DNA of 64,000 bases from Microbaculum marinisediminis (lineage in GTDB: Bacteria; Pseudomonadota; Alphaproteobacteria; Rhizobiales; Tepidamorphaceae): positions 62,001 through 126,000 of the forward strand of contig NZ_JALIDZ010000007.1 of assembly GCF_025397915.1 (NCBI RefSeq), given 5' to 3'. Below, one piece after another: positions 9,144-17,252 of this stretch. A program made the position numbers and the translations under genes. Numbering within the stretch: position 1 is the first letter of the stretch; each line of letters begins with the position of its first letter. The notes under the pieces were generated by a model. It was not told the origin of the DNA. It ran no database searches and saw only the letters and a program-made list of their open reading frames with translations.

Positions 9144-9546
9144 TCCCGCGGATGACCCGGCCGATCAGCGGGATCTTTTCGTAGAGGATGCCGGCGTCCC
9201 AGTAGTCGGCGTGACGGCACACGCGGTTGTCCTCATCGAGGACGACATGGCTCATGCCCTCGATCCTCGTATGCCCGAGCGCCCCCATGCGGCCCGCATA
9301 GGTCCAGCGCAGCAGCCAGGTCCGGTCGCTGCCTTGGCAGTCGTCGACGGTAAAGGTCAGCTCGGAGACCTTATCGAACATGTCCTCGAAGACGTGGCGC
9401 AACGCGGCCCTGCCGGTCACGTCGTTGAAGGGGTCGGTGAACCGGACGGTCTCGGCGCAGAGGTCGAGCACCGTGTCGATCGTATCGGGCCGCATCGCCT
9501 CGAGCGCGGCCACGTAGTCGGCGATGGCGGTTTCGGCAGTCTTCAT
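9073..9546 (-). CDS. nuclear transport factor 2-like (SnoaL-type) protein
   Basis: A 157-residue alpha+beta barrel protein of the NTF2/SnoaL group, which binds or isomerises small hydrophobic molecules. The N-terminal helix region (DYVAALEAMRPDTIDTVLDL) and the segment VRFTDPFNDVTGRAALRHVF are typical of this fold in ChrR-linked clusters. It is the last gene of the rpoE-chrR-SDR transcript, and its ATG overlaps the SDR stop. The 3' end overlaps the convergent DUF3833 gene by 71 bases. The substrate is not known. Confidence 0.83.
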   Translation of the reverse strand: MKTAETAIADYVAALEAMRPDTIDTVLDLCAETVRFTDPFNDVTGRAALRHVFEDMFDKVSELTFTVDDCQGSDRTWLLRWTYAGRMGALGHTRIEGMSHVVLDEDNRVCRHADYWDAGILYEKIPLIGRVIRGIRRRISASRHPRHGGTGSSPRQA

Positions 9547-10304
9547 CGGCGCGACACGAATTTGCGGACGATCCAGAAGAATACGGGATAGGGAAACGTC
9601 CCGAGAAACTTCATGCCCCAGGTGAAGCGGCGCGGGAAGGCGACTTCGAAACGCCGGCTCCGGAGCCCCTTCACGATCCGTTCGGCGGCGGCATCCGGCT
9701 GCATCAGAAACGGCATTGGGAAGCTGTTCTTCTCTGTCAGGCGCGTCGCGACGAAGCCGGGATTGACCAGCGACACGGCGACGCCCGAACCGTCCATCTC
9801 GGTGCGCAGCGATTCCGCGAGGTTGATCAGCGCCGCCTTGGTCGGTCCGTATGTCGCCGATTTCGGCAGGCCGAAATAGCCGGCGACCGAGGCGACGATA
9901 GCGATCTGCCCGGCATTGCGGCCGCGCATGCCGGGAAGCAGCGCAGCGATGCAGGAAACGGCGCCGAGATAGTTCACGGCTATGCTGTCGGCAAAGGCGT
10001 CGACGCGGATGTCATCGGGCCGGAACGGTTCCCAGATGCCCGCCGACAGGATCGCCAGGTCGACGGGGCCGAGCGTCGCCTCGATCTCGCCCAGGACCCG
10101 TGTGGCGGCGCCATCCTCGGTGACGTCGAAGGGATGGACTGTGATCAGCCCCCCGCCTTCGGCCGCCAGGTCTTCGAGTGCTGCGGCGTCTCGCGCCGAG
10201 GCGGCGACGCGCACGCCGTCGCGGGCAAGACGCAAGGCGACGGCCCGGCCGATTCCCGAACTGGCGCCGACGATCCACGCGGTCTTCCAGGGGGGCGGGG
10301 GCAT
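9543..10304 (-). CDS. short-chain dehydrogenase/reductase
   Basis: Classical SDR of 253 residues that would use NAD(P)H to oxidise or reduce a hydroxyl or carbonyl group. The cofactor motif GASSGIGRAVALRLARDG, the structural NYLG, the catalytic serine region VASVAGYFG, and the Tyr-x3-Lys pair in SATYGPTKAAL are all present. It lies between chrR and the NTF2-like gene and overlaps the latter by four bases. SDR proteins in the same position belong to the RpoE regulon of Rhodobacter; a lipid substrate is an inference. Confidence 0.9.
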   Translation of the reverse strand: MPPPPWKTAWIVGASSGIGRAVALRLARDGVRVAASARDAAALEDLAAEGGGLITVHPFDVTEDGAATRVLGEIEATLGPVDLAILSAGIWEPFRPDDIRVDAFADSIAVNYLGAVSCIAALLPGMRGRNAGQIAIVASVAGYFGLPKSATYGPTKAALINLAESLRTEMDGSGVAVSLVNPGFVATRLTEKNSFPMPFLMQPDAAAERIVKGLRSRRFEVAFPRRFTWGMKFLGTFPYPVFFWIVRKFVSRR

Positions 10305-10322
10305 GCGGACCGATCCCGGTCC

Positions 10323-10982
10323 TCAGATGCGGAAATAGGGCTGCAGCAGCCGGCCGATGAGCCCCTTGAAGCGGGTCGGCGATTCGGTCGCCACCAGACA
10401 GATGCAGTCCTCCGGCGAATCCACGACGGGCGCGTGTTCGACGTCCTCGTCCAGATCGGCGACGTCGCCGGGCCCGTAGTGACCGGTCACGTCGCTGTAG
10501 GAGCCAGAGAGGATGAGGGTCAGCTCCGTGCCGCCGTGTCCGTGCTCGGGAACGGCCTTGCCGGGCGCGATCCGCAACAGCCGCAGGCTGCCGGCACCGG
10601 GCGTGACGGGGATCTCGTAGCTGCGCACGCCGGGCGCGAGCCAGCGCCAGCGGACCTCGTCGAGACCGCCGCCGATCAGCCGCGCCAGCGGTGCCGGCAC
10701 GCGCGGGTCGCGGGGGCGCGGTGCCGGTTCCGGCATCGCGGGGCGGGCGGCGGCCGGGGTTTCGATGCGGGCCATGGCCCGGTCGAGCGCGTCGGCATCG
10801 AGGCTGACCGCATCGATTTCCTCGAGCAGCGCGCCGCCTGCGGCCTCCGCGGCGCGAACCGCCGCGCGGCACCGCGGGCAGATGGCGACATGGGCGGCGA
10901 CGGCCACGCACAGGGCCTCGCGCAGCGTGCCGGCCGCGTAAGCCATGATCGTTGCATCGTCGAGATGATGATGAATGCTCAA
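10323..10982 (-). CDS. chrR: anti-sigma factor ChrR (zinc, cupin)
   Basis: Zinc-dependent anti-sigma factor that holds RpoE inactive until singlet oxygen or related stress. The 219-residue protein has the N-terminal anti-sigma domain with His6, His31, Cys35 and Cys38, the zinc-ligand positions known in Rhodobacter ChrR. A C-terminal cupin follows, with a second metal site around PEHGHGGTE and a later His in DEDVEHAPVV. Translation starts at a TTG at 10982 that overlaps the rpoE stop codon; GAGGGCGAGA lies just upstream and the family N-terminus begins here. That coupling fits equimolar production of sigma and anti-sigma factor. Confidence 0.94.
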   Translation of the reverse strand: MSIHHHLDDATIMAYAAGTLREALCVAVAAHVAICPRCRAAVRAAEAAGGALLEEIDAVSLDADALDRAMARIETPAAARPAMPEPAPRPRDPRVPAPLARLIGGGLDEVRWRWLAPGVRSYEIPVTPGAGSLRLLRIAPGKAVPEHGHGGTELTLILSGSYSDVTGHYGPGDVADLDEDVEHAPVVDSPEDCICLVATESPTRFKGLIGRLLQPYFRI

Positions 10983-11581
10983 ATCTCGCCCTCGAGTACG
11001 TGCCGCAGCTTGTCGTAGGCCAGCCGCATGCGCGATTTCACCGTGCCTAGCGGAACGCCGAGCCGTCCCGCGATGTCGCGCTGCGACAGGTCGTCGATGA
11101 AGGACAGCCGGATGACCTCGGCCTGTTCCGGCGGCAGCGCGGAAAGCGCCCGGATAACCAGCGTCTGTTCCTGCCGCGCCGAGACCGCGTCGTCTTGCGC
11201 AACGACCGTACGGTCGCTGCCGGCGTGGTCCTCGGCGATCTCCAGATCGTTCACGTCGTCGAAATGCCGTACGGATTCGCGCCGCAGCCGGTCGATGCGC
11301 AGGTTGCGCGCGATGGTGAAGATCCAGGTGGCGGCCGACCCGCGGCCCGGGTGGTACAGCGATGCCTTGGTCCAGACCGAGAGCATCGTGTCCTGCATCA
11401 GCTCCTCGGCGAGCGCAGGGTCGGCGCCCTTGCGCATCAGGAGGTGCTTCACGCGTGGCGCGAAATGCACGAACAGTGCCTTGAAGGCTTCCCGGTCGCG
11501 CGCTTCGCCGATGCGGACGAGCAACAGGGTCATGGCGTCGCCGTGCGTCGCCGGACCGTGTTCGCTCGTGGGCTCGCTCAT
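10979..11581 (-). CDS. rpoE: RNA polymerase sigma factor, ECF family (RpoE, ChrR partner)
   Basis: ECF sigma factor of 200 residues that directs transcription of the singlet-oxygen-type stress regulon when released by ChrR. Region 2 (AATWIFTIARNLRIDRLRR) and region 4 (LPPEQAEVIRLSFIDDLSQR, then GVPLGTVKSRMRLAYDKLR) are clear. The start at 11581 is chosen because a TGATCC-N16-CGTA promoter lies 50-75 bases upstream on the same strand; longer in-frame starts would place the promoter inside the gene. Autoregulation through that site is likely. It overlaps chrR by four bases. Confidence 0.93.
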   Translation of the reverse strand: MSEPTSEHGPATHGDAMTLLLVRIGEARDREAFKALFVHFAPRVKHLLMRKGADPALAEELMQDTMLSVWTKASLYHPGRGSAATWIFTIARNLRIDRLRRESVRHFDDVNDLEIAEDHAGSDRTVVAQDDAVSARQEQTLVIRALSALPPEQAEVIRLSFIDDLSQRDIAGRLGVPLGTVKSRMRLAYDKLRHVLEGEI

Positions 11582-11626
11582 CTCGAAGGTCGCATACACA
11601 CCGTGGTTTCCCTTTGATACCGCGAA

Positions 11627-11655
11627 GGATACGGCGAGAAAACAGCGGCGGATCA
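11627..11655 (-). promoter_or_regulatory. candidate autoregulatory RpoE promoter of rpoE-chrR
   Basis: On the minus strand, TGATCC (11655 down to 11650), a 16-base spacer, then CGTA (11633 to 11630), about 45 bases before the rpoE start codon. Together with the sites at 5133 and 11678 it defines a local motif with identical spacing. Autoregulation by RpoE is established for the Rhodobacter homologue. Confidence 0.65.
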
Positions 11656-11677
11656 TCGGGAATGAATGAAAAACGAC

Positions 11678-11706
11678 TGATCCGTTTTCACGGATTGATC
11701 GTAGTG
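11678..11706 (+). promoter_or_regulatory. candidate RpoE promoter facing away from rpoE
   Basis: Plus-strand TGATCC at 11678-11683, 16 bases, CGTA at 11700-11703; the following GTAGTG also equals the site at 5156-5161. It lies back to back with the rpoE promoter. There is no annotated gene for about 330 bases downstream, but a strong hairpin lies about 180-210 bases downstream. Part of the element is inside a small hairpin (ATCCGT-TTTC-ACGGAT, 11680-11695). Confidence 0.55.
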
Positions 11707-11709
11707 ATG

Positions 11710-11920
11710 GCCGAAACGGCGGGTTGTGATACATACGGATTCGGGAATATGAATGCGGGGTGCGGATGGCAGCGCGCGGGGCGAAAAACGAAGACCCGCA
11801 AGTCACACCCAGCGAATTCTTAGATCCGCCCCGCGCGAATACGATCCGGACAGCCGGTGTTCGTGCCCCCAACCGGACACCGGCCAACCGCCCCGCGGCG
11901 GCAGCCGCGGGGCGGTTACT
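11710..11920 (+). ncRNA. candidate RpoE-dependent small RNA
   Basis: Predicted transcript of about 200 bases between the plus-strand RpoE-like promoter at 11678-11706 and the 14-bp perfect hairpin at 11886-11917. No convincing protein gene fills the stretch; the best short frame is a 24-codon one starting at ATG 11751 whose ribosome site is too close to the start. Rhodobacter has an RpoE-dependent small RNA (Pos19), which makes the idea reasonable but does not show homology. The alternative is a long leader for lemA at 12042. Confidence 0.33.
11886..11917. terminator. 14-bp perfect hairpin, possible terminator
   Basis: AACCGCCCCGCGGC pairs exactly with GCCGCGGGGCGGTT around a four-base loop (GGCA). 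The stem is very stable, but the plus-strand tail (ACTTGT) has few T residues, so intrinsic termination would be weak. It is positioned to end the candidate small RNA and would otherwise lie in the leader of lemA. Confidence 0.5.
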
Positions 11921-12041
11921 TGTCGATGCACCTCGTCACCCCGACAGATCGTTCGTACGCCGCCTATTTTTAGCCAACGGGTCGGTCGCATTCCGTTGGG
12001 TCGCGCGGTAATGTTTGCGCGAATCGAAACAGGGGGCGGCC

Positions 12042-12611
12042 ATGACCGTTATCTATATTCTCCTCGGGATCATCGTGCTGGCGGTCCTGTACGTCATCGT
12101 CACCTACAACGCGCTGGTCTCCCTGAGGACGCGGGCCGAAGAGGCCTGGAGCGACATCCAGGTCCAGATGAAACGCCGCTACGACCTGATCCCCAATCTG
12201 GTCGAGACGGTGAAGGGCTACATGAAGCATGAGGCCGGCACCCTGGAAGCCGTCGTCGAGGCGCGCAGCCGGGCGATGGCCGATACCGGCGGCCCGATGC
12301 ATCAGGCCGAGACCGAGGGCATGCTGCAGAAGGCGCTGAAGAACCTGTTCGCGCTGGCGGAAAACTATCCCGACCTGAAGGCGAACCAGAACTTCCTGCA
12401 GCTGCAGGCCGACATCACCGACACCGAGAACCGGATCAACATGTCCCGCCGCTTCTACAACGGCTCGGTCCGCGACCTGAACGTCAAGATCGACCAGTTC
12501 CCCTCCAACCTGGTCGCCCAGCAGTTCAATTTCGGGAAGGGGGAGTTCTTCGAGCTCGACGAGGCGGAAGCAAGCGCCGCCGCCAAGCCCGTCGAGGTCT
12601 CCTTCCACTGA
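12042..12611 (+). CDS. lemA: LemA family protein
   Basis: A 189-residue LemA protein: one N-terminal membrane helix (residues 3-23, rich in Ile/Leu/Val) followed by a helical cytoplasmic or periplasmic bundle. Family segments seen are NALVSLRTRAEEAWSDIQVQ, KRRYDLIPNLVETVKGY and ISMSRRFYNGSVRDLN-like (here NMSRRFYNGSVRDLN). Its function is not established; it is widely paired with DUF2207/TPM proteins, as here, where the stop and the next ATG overlap by one base. Confidence 0.92.
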   Translation: MTVIYILLGIIVLAVLYVIVTYNALVSLRTRAEEAWSDIQVQMKRRYDLIPNLVETVKGYMKHEAGTLEAVVEARSRAMADTGGPMHQAETEGMLQKALKNLFALAENYPDLKANQNFLQLQADITDTENRINMSRRFYNGSVRDLNVKIDQFPSNLVAQQFNFGKGEFFELDEAEASAAAKPVEVSFH

Positions 12612-14563
12612 TGCTTGCCACATACCTGCGTCGTCTTGCGGTCGCCGTCGGGCTGGTCGCGTTCACCGTTGCGGGCCTGACCGGCTCCGCGCTCGCCCAG
12701 GTCGACGGCTACAGCCGCGAGGCGATCCGCGATTTCGCGGTGCGCATCGTCGTGGAGCCGGACGGCAGCATCCTGGTGACCGAGGACATCGAGGTCGTCG
12801 CGCTCGGCTACGACATCCGCCGCGGCATCTATCGCGACATTCCGCTCGGCGGGACCGCTCTCGGCCTGCTCGGCCGGGCGCGTTTCGATCTGGTTCAGGC
12901 GCTGAAGAACGGTCAGCCCGAGCCCCATCGCATCGAGAACGACGGCGCCAATCTCCGTATCTATTTCGGCTCGCCGGACGTGTTCCTTGACCAGGGCGTC
13001 TATCGCTATCGTCTCGTCTACCGGATGAGCGATCAGGTGCGCCGCTTCGACGACTTCGACGAGATCTACTGGAACGTCACCGGCAACGAATGGTCGTTCC
13101 CCATCGAGAACGCCAGCGCCGTGGTGATCCCTCCGCCGGGCGCGCCGGTGACCCAGACCGCAGTCTACACCGGCTTTTACGGCCAATCGGGCAACGATGC
13201 GGTGGTCGGCGAGACCGCCGGCGGCGAGCCGAGGTTCCGCACGACGCGCTCGCTCGCGCCCGGCGAGGGCATGACCGTCGCCGTCGGCTGGCCGCCGGGC
13301 TATCTCGACCCGATCACCGGCTCGCAGCGGCTCACCCAGTGGCTGGAGCGCTGGGGCGCCTATATCGCCGCCGCCGTCTCGCTCGGCCTGGTGCTGCTCT
13401 ACTACCTGATCGTCTGGGTGAAGGTCGGCCGCGATCCGCGCGGGGGCACGGTCATCCCGGTCTACCACCCCGAGATCCCGCCAGCCGCGATGCGGTATAT
13501 CGAGCGCATGGGCTTCGACGATACGTGCTTCGCCGCCGCCGTCATCAACCTGGCGGTCAAGGGCCATCTGGCGATCGCGAAGGACAAAAAGAAGCAGACG
13601 CTGAAAGCGCTGGACCGGGCCGACGGGAAGCCGATGTCCCCTGGCGAAACCGTCTTGTACGACGGTCTGTTCGCGTTTGACGACCAGGTCACCATCCAGC
13701 GCAGCAGCCGGAGCCTGCTTAACGCCGCGGCAAGCGCGTTGAAGGGGCATTTCGACAAGATCTTCAACCGCACCTATTTCCGTCGCAATCGCGGCTGGTT
13801 CGCGCTTGGCGTCGTGATCACGATCCTGGGGTGGGCGGCATCGGCGATCTTCTCGGCGCGGCATGTCGAGGCGCTGTTCCTGGCGATCTTCCCCGCCATA
13901 TTCACGGTGGTCATCGGTTCGGCGGGGTTCCGCGCCTGGAAGTCCATGCGCCAGTTCCGTCAATCGGGCGAACCGGGGCAGATCGTGTCGGCGGTCTTGC
14001 AGGCCTTCATCGTCACCGTCATGGCCATCGGCATTAGCGGCGTCTTCCTGGGAATCGGCACGGAGATCGGTGTGATTCCGTTCCTGACGCTGATCGGTGT
14101 CGGCCTTCTGAACGTCGTGTTCTTCCATCTGCTCAAGGCGCCGACGGCGATCGGCCGGGCAGCGCTCGACGAGATCGAGGGCACGCGCCTCTATCTGACC
14201 GTTGCCGAGGAGGATCGGCTCAAGTTCGCCAATCCGCCCGACAAGACGCCGGAGCATTTCCACGAGCTGCTGCCCTACGCCATCGCGCTCGACGTGGAGA
14301 CCGCCTGGACCGAGCAGTTCAAGGCCGAGATTGAAGCCGCCCGCACCAAGGACGACGGCAATCCGTATCTGAAGCCGTCCTGGTACTCGGGTTCCAGCCG
14401 CGGCGGCGGTTTCAGCGATACCCGCCAACTGCGCGCCGTCGGGTCCAGCCTCGGCGCGGCCTATTCGGCGGCAACCGTCACGCGCTCGAGCGGCGGCTCC
14501 GGTTCGTCGGGAGGCGGCTCCTCCGGCGGCGGCGGTGGCGGCGGCGGCGGTGGCGGCTGGTAG
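12611..14563 (+). CDS. DUF2207 membrane protein with polyglycine tail
   Basis: A 650-residue predicted membrane protein of the DUF2207 family, partner of LemA. It has a signal peptide (about 1-29, ending ALA), a DUF2207 extracytoplasmic domain (VVEPDGSILVTEDIEV onward), a membrane helix near residues 255-275, and further helices between about 395 and 520. The C-terminus is low complexity: serine/glycine repeats ending in an uninterrupted glycine run and a final Trp. Such glycine tails are frequent in this family and in TPM proteins. Function is unknown; a role in membrane-protein or envelope quality control has been proposed for relatives. Confidence 0.88.
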   Translation: MLATYLRRLAVAVGLVAFTVAGLTGSALAQVDGYSREAIRDFAVRIVVEPDGSILVTEDIEVVALGYDIRRGIYRDIPLGGTALGLLGRARFDLVQALKNGQPEPHRIENDGANLRIYFGSPDVFLDQGVYRYRLVYRMSDQVRRFDDFDEIYWNVTGNEWSFPIENASAVVIPPPGAPVTQTAVYTGFYGQSGNDAVVGETAGGEPRFRTTRSLAPGEGMTVAVGWPPGYLDPITGSQRLTQWLERWGAYIAAAVSLGLVLLYYLIVWVKVGRDPRGGTVIPVYHPEIPPAAMRYIERMGFDDTCFAAAVINLAVKGHLAIAKDKKKQTLKALDRADGKPMSPGETVLYDGLFAFDDQVTIQRSSRSLLNAAASALKGHFDKIFNRTYFRRNRGWFALGVVITILGWAASAIFSARHVEALFLAIFPAIFTVVIGSAGFRAWKSMRQFRQSGEPGQIVSAVLQAFIVTVMAIGISGVFLGIGTEIGVIPFLTLIGVGLLNVVFFHLLKAPTAIGRAALDEIEGTRLYLTVAEEDRLKFANPPDKTPEHFHELLPYAIALDVETAWTEQFKAEIEAARTKDDGNPYLKPSWYSGSSRGGGFSDTRQLRAVGSSLGAAYSAATVTRSSGGSGSSGGGSSGGGGGGGGGGGW

Positions 14564-14594
14564 CGCCCGACGCCCGATCTCGCCGATCCGCGGC

Positions 14595-15047
14595 TCAGTG
14601 CCCGGTCGTGGTGCGCGGCTCCTCGGGGCGGCGCATGACATCCTCGACGAGACCATCGAGCCACGGACGCTCGGTGGTGCCGCTGCGCCGGCCGATGGAC
14701 ATCTGCTCGACCGGCGTGCCGATCAGTGCCGGCTGCGCGTCAGGCTTCGCCGCGAGCACCTCCCGCCAACCGGTCAGGCTGTCCAGGCGAGCGACCGGCG
14801 CGGTGTCGATCTGCACCGGATCGATCAGGAACGCGAAGAAGAAGATGCCGGACGCCAGGTAGATCAGCGCCATCGACTTCTCGCCGAGTTCGCCGATCCG
14901 CCTGCGGGTCCAGAACCTGTAGCCGGCCAGAAGGTTGAGCACGAAGAGGTAGGCCAGCACATAGCCCGCGGCGCCGAAGCTGTAGAGCACCGTCGGCACG
15001 ACGACCAGCAGGATGAACAGCCACAATACCGCGCCCACGCGCGCCAC
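14595..15047 (-). CDS. small membrane protein of unknown function
   Basis: A 150-residue protein starting at a GTG (15047) with AGAGGGAAG just upstream. Three hydrophobic segments are visible at about residues 6-24, 26-42 and 57-76, followed by a soluble tail of roughly 70 residues ending in an Arg/Thr-rich stretch. I recognise no family. It is convergent with the DUF2207 gene, leaving 31 bases between stops. Base composition matches its neighbours and the frame is clean, so it is probably real. Confidence 0.65.
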   Translation of the reverse strand: MARVGAVLWLFILLVVVPTVLYSFGAAGYVLAYLFVLNLLAGYRFWTRRRIGELGEKSMALIYLASGIFFFAFLIDPVQIDTAPVARLDSLTGWREVLAAKPDAQPALIGTPVEQMSIGRRSGTTERPWLDGLVEDVMRRPEEPRTTTGH

Positions 15048-15202
15048 CTTCCCTCTGGCAAATGTCTCGGAGTATCGGCTTCGACCGCCGGATCAGTTGC
15101 CCGCGGAGGCCTTAGCCTAACCAATCCACGAGGGCCGCAACAAGGCCTGGCACGCGGATATGGTTACGGCCCGCGCGGGCGCGGTCGGATGGTGCCGGGT
15201 CG

Positions 15203-15433
15203 CTAGCGGTTGGTATCGGGCATCCTGTTCGCCTCGACCATCATCGCCGTGCCGAGCTGGGCGAGCGCGTCCTTGTGCAGCGTCAGCGTGACCGGACCGT
15301 CCGGCGTCATCAGCGCGACGACGCACACCGAGGGCTCGTCCGGATGCGGCTGCAGATTATAGCGCAGGGCGGGCAGCAGCACCTCCGAACGGACGTAGCC
15401 CTTGCGTGGCTTGGGAGCCTCTTCCTTCGACAT
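15203..15433 (-). CDS. hypothetical 76-residue protein
   Basis: Short soluble protein with a lysine-rich start (residues 1-12), a central segment reading VRSEVLLPALRYNLQPHPDE, and a stretch with alternating strand and helix character. The ATG at 15433 has AGGAAAGG upstream, a good ribosome site, which is the main reason to accept it. No family recognised. Confidence 0.6.
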   Translation of the reverse strand: MSKEEAPKPRKGYVRSEVLLPALRYNLQPHPDEPSVCVVALMTPDGPVTLTLHKDALAQLGTAMMVEANRMPDTNR

Positions 15434-15710
15434 GTGACGCGCCTTTCCTGGAGCTCGATTGGCCGTTGCGGGCTAGCGGTTTCCCACCAAATTGTCGCCA
15501 GCGCAACCGGCGAAGTAGAGGGATTGCGGTTGCGGCCCCGCGCGCTCGCGGCATGAGGAGCGGATTCGATTGAATCCGCGCGCCGGTCGCGCCCGTCTTG
15601 GACTATAATTCCGAGGCGAATCGCCCGCACCTGCACACGGGCCGGTTGCATCATTGTCGGAGCGGGACCGCGTGGGCACACCTTACTGACCTGCAGCGAA
15701 CGGAACACGA
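15434..15710. other. intergenic stretch, no gene seen
   Basis: The 277 bases between two divergent small genes hold no convincing open frame and no long hairpin. Overlapping frames on the minus strand lack ribosome sites and family features. It presumably contains the two divergent promoters. Confidence 0.5.
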
Positions 15711-15959
15711 ATGGAAAGACGGAACGAAACGGTTCGGCGTCGCACGTTGAAGGGCGCCAAGATCATTTTCAACAACAAGCAATCGACGATCGAGTGTATT
15801 GCCCGCAACATGACAGGGGAGGGGGCGAAGCTCGAGATGCCGCACACGGCGGAGGTACCGAACGCCTTCACGCTCGTGTCCAACGACGGAACGTTCACGC
15901 GGCAATGCGAGGTGAAATGGCGCAAGGCCGATTCGCTTGGCGTGGCGTTCACCGACTGA
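15711..15959 (+). CDS. PilZ-domain protein
   Basis: An 82-residue single PilZ domain, a fold that in many proteins binds cyclic di-GMP. The arginine-rich start (RRNETVRRRTLKGAKIIF) fits the RxxxR element, while the second element reads NMTGEGAK where the canonical form is DxSxxG. The replaced Asp and Ser make c-di-GMP binding uncertain. It ends inside the 3' end of the convergent YeeE gene (11-base overlap). No partner gene is evident. Confidence 0.75.
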   Translation: MERRNETVRRRTLKGAKIIFNNKQSTIECIARNMTGEGAKLEMPHTAEVPNAFTLVSNDGTFTRQCEVKWRKADSLGVAFTD

Positions 15960-17082
15960 CGGAAGTCGCTGCCGCCTCGGCCCGCGCATCGGCCGGTGCG
16001 CCGGCGGCGCCCAGCTCGGTTTCCAGCACCACCTTCTCGCGTTCCATCAACACCCGGTCGGTGATCGCCGCCGATAGCCATATGGCGCTGAGCGTCACCC
16101 AGGCGGTGAGGGCGAATATGGATGCTCCGGTGACGCCGGCGCCGACCGCGCATCCGCCGGCCAGCATGCCGCCGAAGCCCATCAGCGCCGCCCCGAACAG
16201 GTAGCGGCGCATCGATGCGGCATCGTGGAAGCCCTGTACGGCGAGTTCCCGCGTCAGCAGGGCGGCGAGGAACGAGCCGAGAAACACGCCGGGGACGAGC
16301 CCGACGTCGAAATCCAGAATGCTGCCGGGCGGTGACAGGAACAGCATCAGCGTATCGGCGGACGGTCCCGTGAACGTCACGCCTTCCACCTGGACCGGAT
16401 CAAAGGCCCGCTGCGACATCGCGTAGGTGAACCACCAGGCGAGCGGGATCGCCAGCCCGGTGCCGACCGCCGCGACGGCGCGCCATACATGCGTGCGCGA
16501 CCGGATGGCGACGAAGAGGCCGGCCGCGAGCCAGAGGCCGGTGAAGGCGATGGCCAGCGGCGTCGAGGCGCCGACGAAGGCGAGCAGGTCGTTGCCGCCG
16601 ATATCGGCGGTCGTGAACAGGCCGGCGAGCGTCTCGCGCAGCGGCCTCAGGAAGCCGCGCAGGCTCGCCTGGGCGACGACGGCGAAGACCAGCCCGGAGA
16701 GAAGCGCCCGCAGGTTGCCGGTCGCCGAGAGCACCAGCAGCCGGCTGGCGCAGCCGCGCGACAGCACCATGCCGGTGCCGAACATCAGTCCGCCGAGCGC
16801 GGCGCCGGACAGGCTCTGCGGCGAGGCGAGCTGGCGGGCTTCGGTGAGGTTGGCCAGATCGGAGGCGATCAGCAGCTGGGTGCCGAGCACCGCAGCCGAG
16901 AACGTGAGCAGCCAGACGGCGAGCTTGTGGCCGATGGTGCCATGCGCGAACTCGATCACCGCCGCCCGGAGGCAGAACCGGCTCTGCTGGGCGAAAGCCC
17001 CGAACACGAGCCCGACCGTCAGGCCGCCGCCGGCGAGAACCCATGGTTCGGAGAAACGGTCGAGCAGAAATTCGAGAGTCAT
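15949..17082 (-). CDS. YeeE/YedE family sulfur-compound transporter (SoxT-like)
   Basis: Polytopic inner-membrane protein of about 377 residues, of the family that includes the thiosulfate importer TsuA and the SoxT proteins of sulfur oxidisers. Conserved cysteines are seen in QQSRFCLRAAVIEF, SRGCASRLLV and GGCAVGAGVTG, the type of residues that relay thiosulfate. The start at 17082 has GGAGG twelve bases upstream; an in-frame ATG at 17118 lacks one. It is divergent from the MBL-fold gene and shares its AT-rich control region. A second copy lies at 18245. Import or export of a sulfur species is an inference. Confidence 0.87.
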   Translation of the reverse strand: MTLEFLLDRFSEPWVLAGGGLTVGLVFGAFAQQSRFCLRAAVIEFAHGTIGHKLAVWLLTFSAAVLGTQLLIASDLANLTEARQLASPQSLSGAALGGLMFGTGMVLSRGCASRLLVLSATGNLRALLSGLVFAVVAQASLRGFLRPLRETLAGLFTTADIGGNDLLAFVGASTPLAIAFTGLWLAAGLFVAIRSRTHVWRAVAAVGTGLAIPLAWWFTYAMSQRAFDPVQVEGVTFTGPSADTLMLFLSPPGSILDFDVGLVPGVFLGSFLAALLTRELAVQGFHDAASMRRYLFGAALMGFGGMLAGGCAVGAGVTGASIFALTAWVTLSAIWLSAAITDRVLMEREKVVLETELGAAGAPADARAEAAATSVSR

Positions 17083-17205
17083 GACCAGAACGGGCCTCCA
17101 GCGACCCTGTTGCGTCATCCCGCATCCGCGGATGCCCGTCGACTTCGCCGGACAATGGACCTTGTCACAGGGCGACCTACATTGACGTGGCGCAACGGCA
17201 GGCGC

Positions 17206-17235
17206 ATAAATTCAAAAAAATGCATATATCGAATA
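17206..17235. promoter_or_regulatory. AT-rich candidate operator between YeeE and MBL genes
   Basis: A markedly AT-rich element with ATTC (17210-17213), a run of A, ATGCATAT, and GAAT (17231-17234) forming an ATTC-N17-GAAT partial palindrome. ATTCAAAAAA also occurs in the soxW-soxX gap at 21830. It overlaps the expected promoter of the MBL gene and could be read by the ArsR-type SoxR of this locus; that link is inference. Confidence 0.4.
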
Positions 17236-17252
17236 GCGGGAGGTCTCAACCG

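Noticed and set aside
11760-12011. 83-codon plus-strand frame through the hairpin
   Set aside because: It crosses a perfect hairpin, has no good ribosome site and no family features.
12455-14656. 733-codon minus-strand frame over DUF2207
   Set aside because: Antisense to a clear membrane protein; Arg/Asp-rich composition without motifs.
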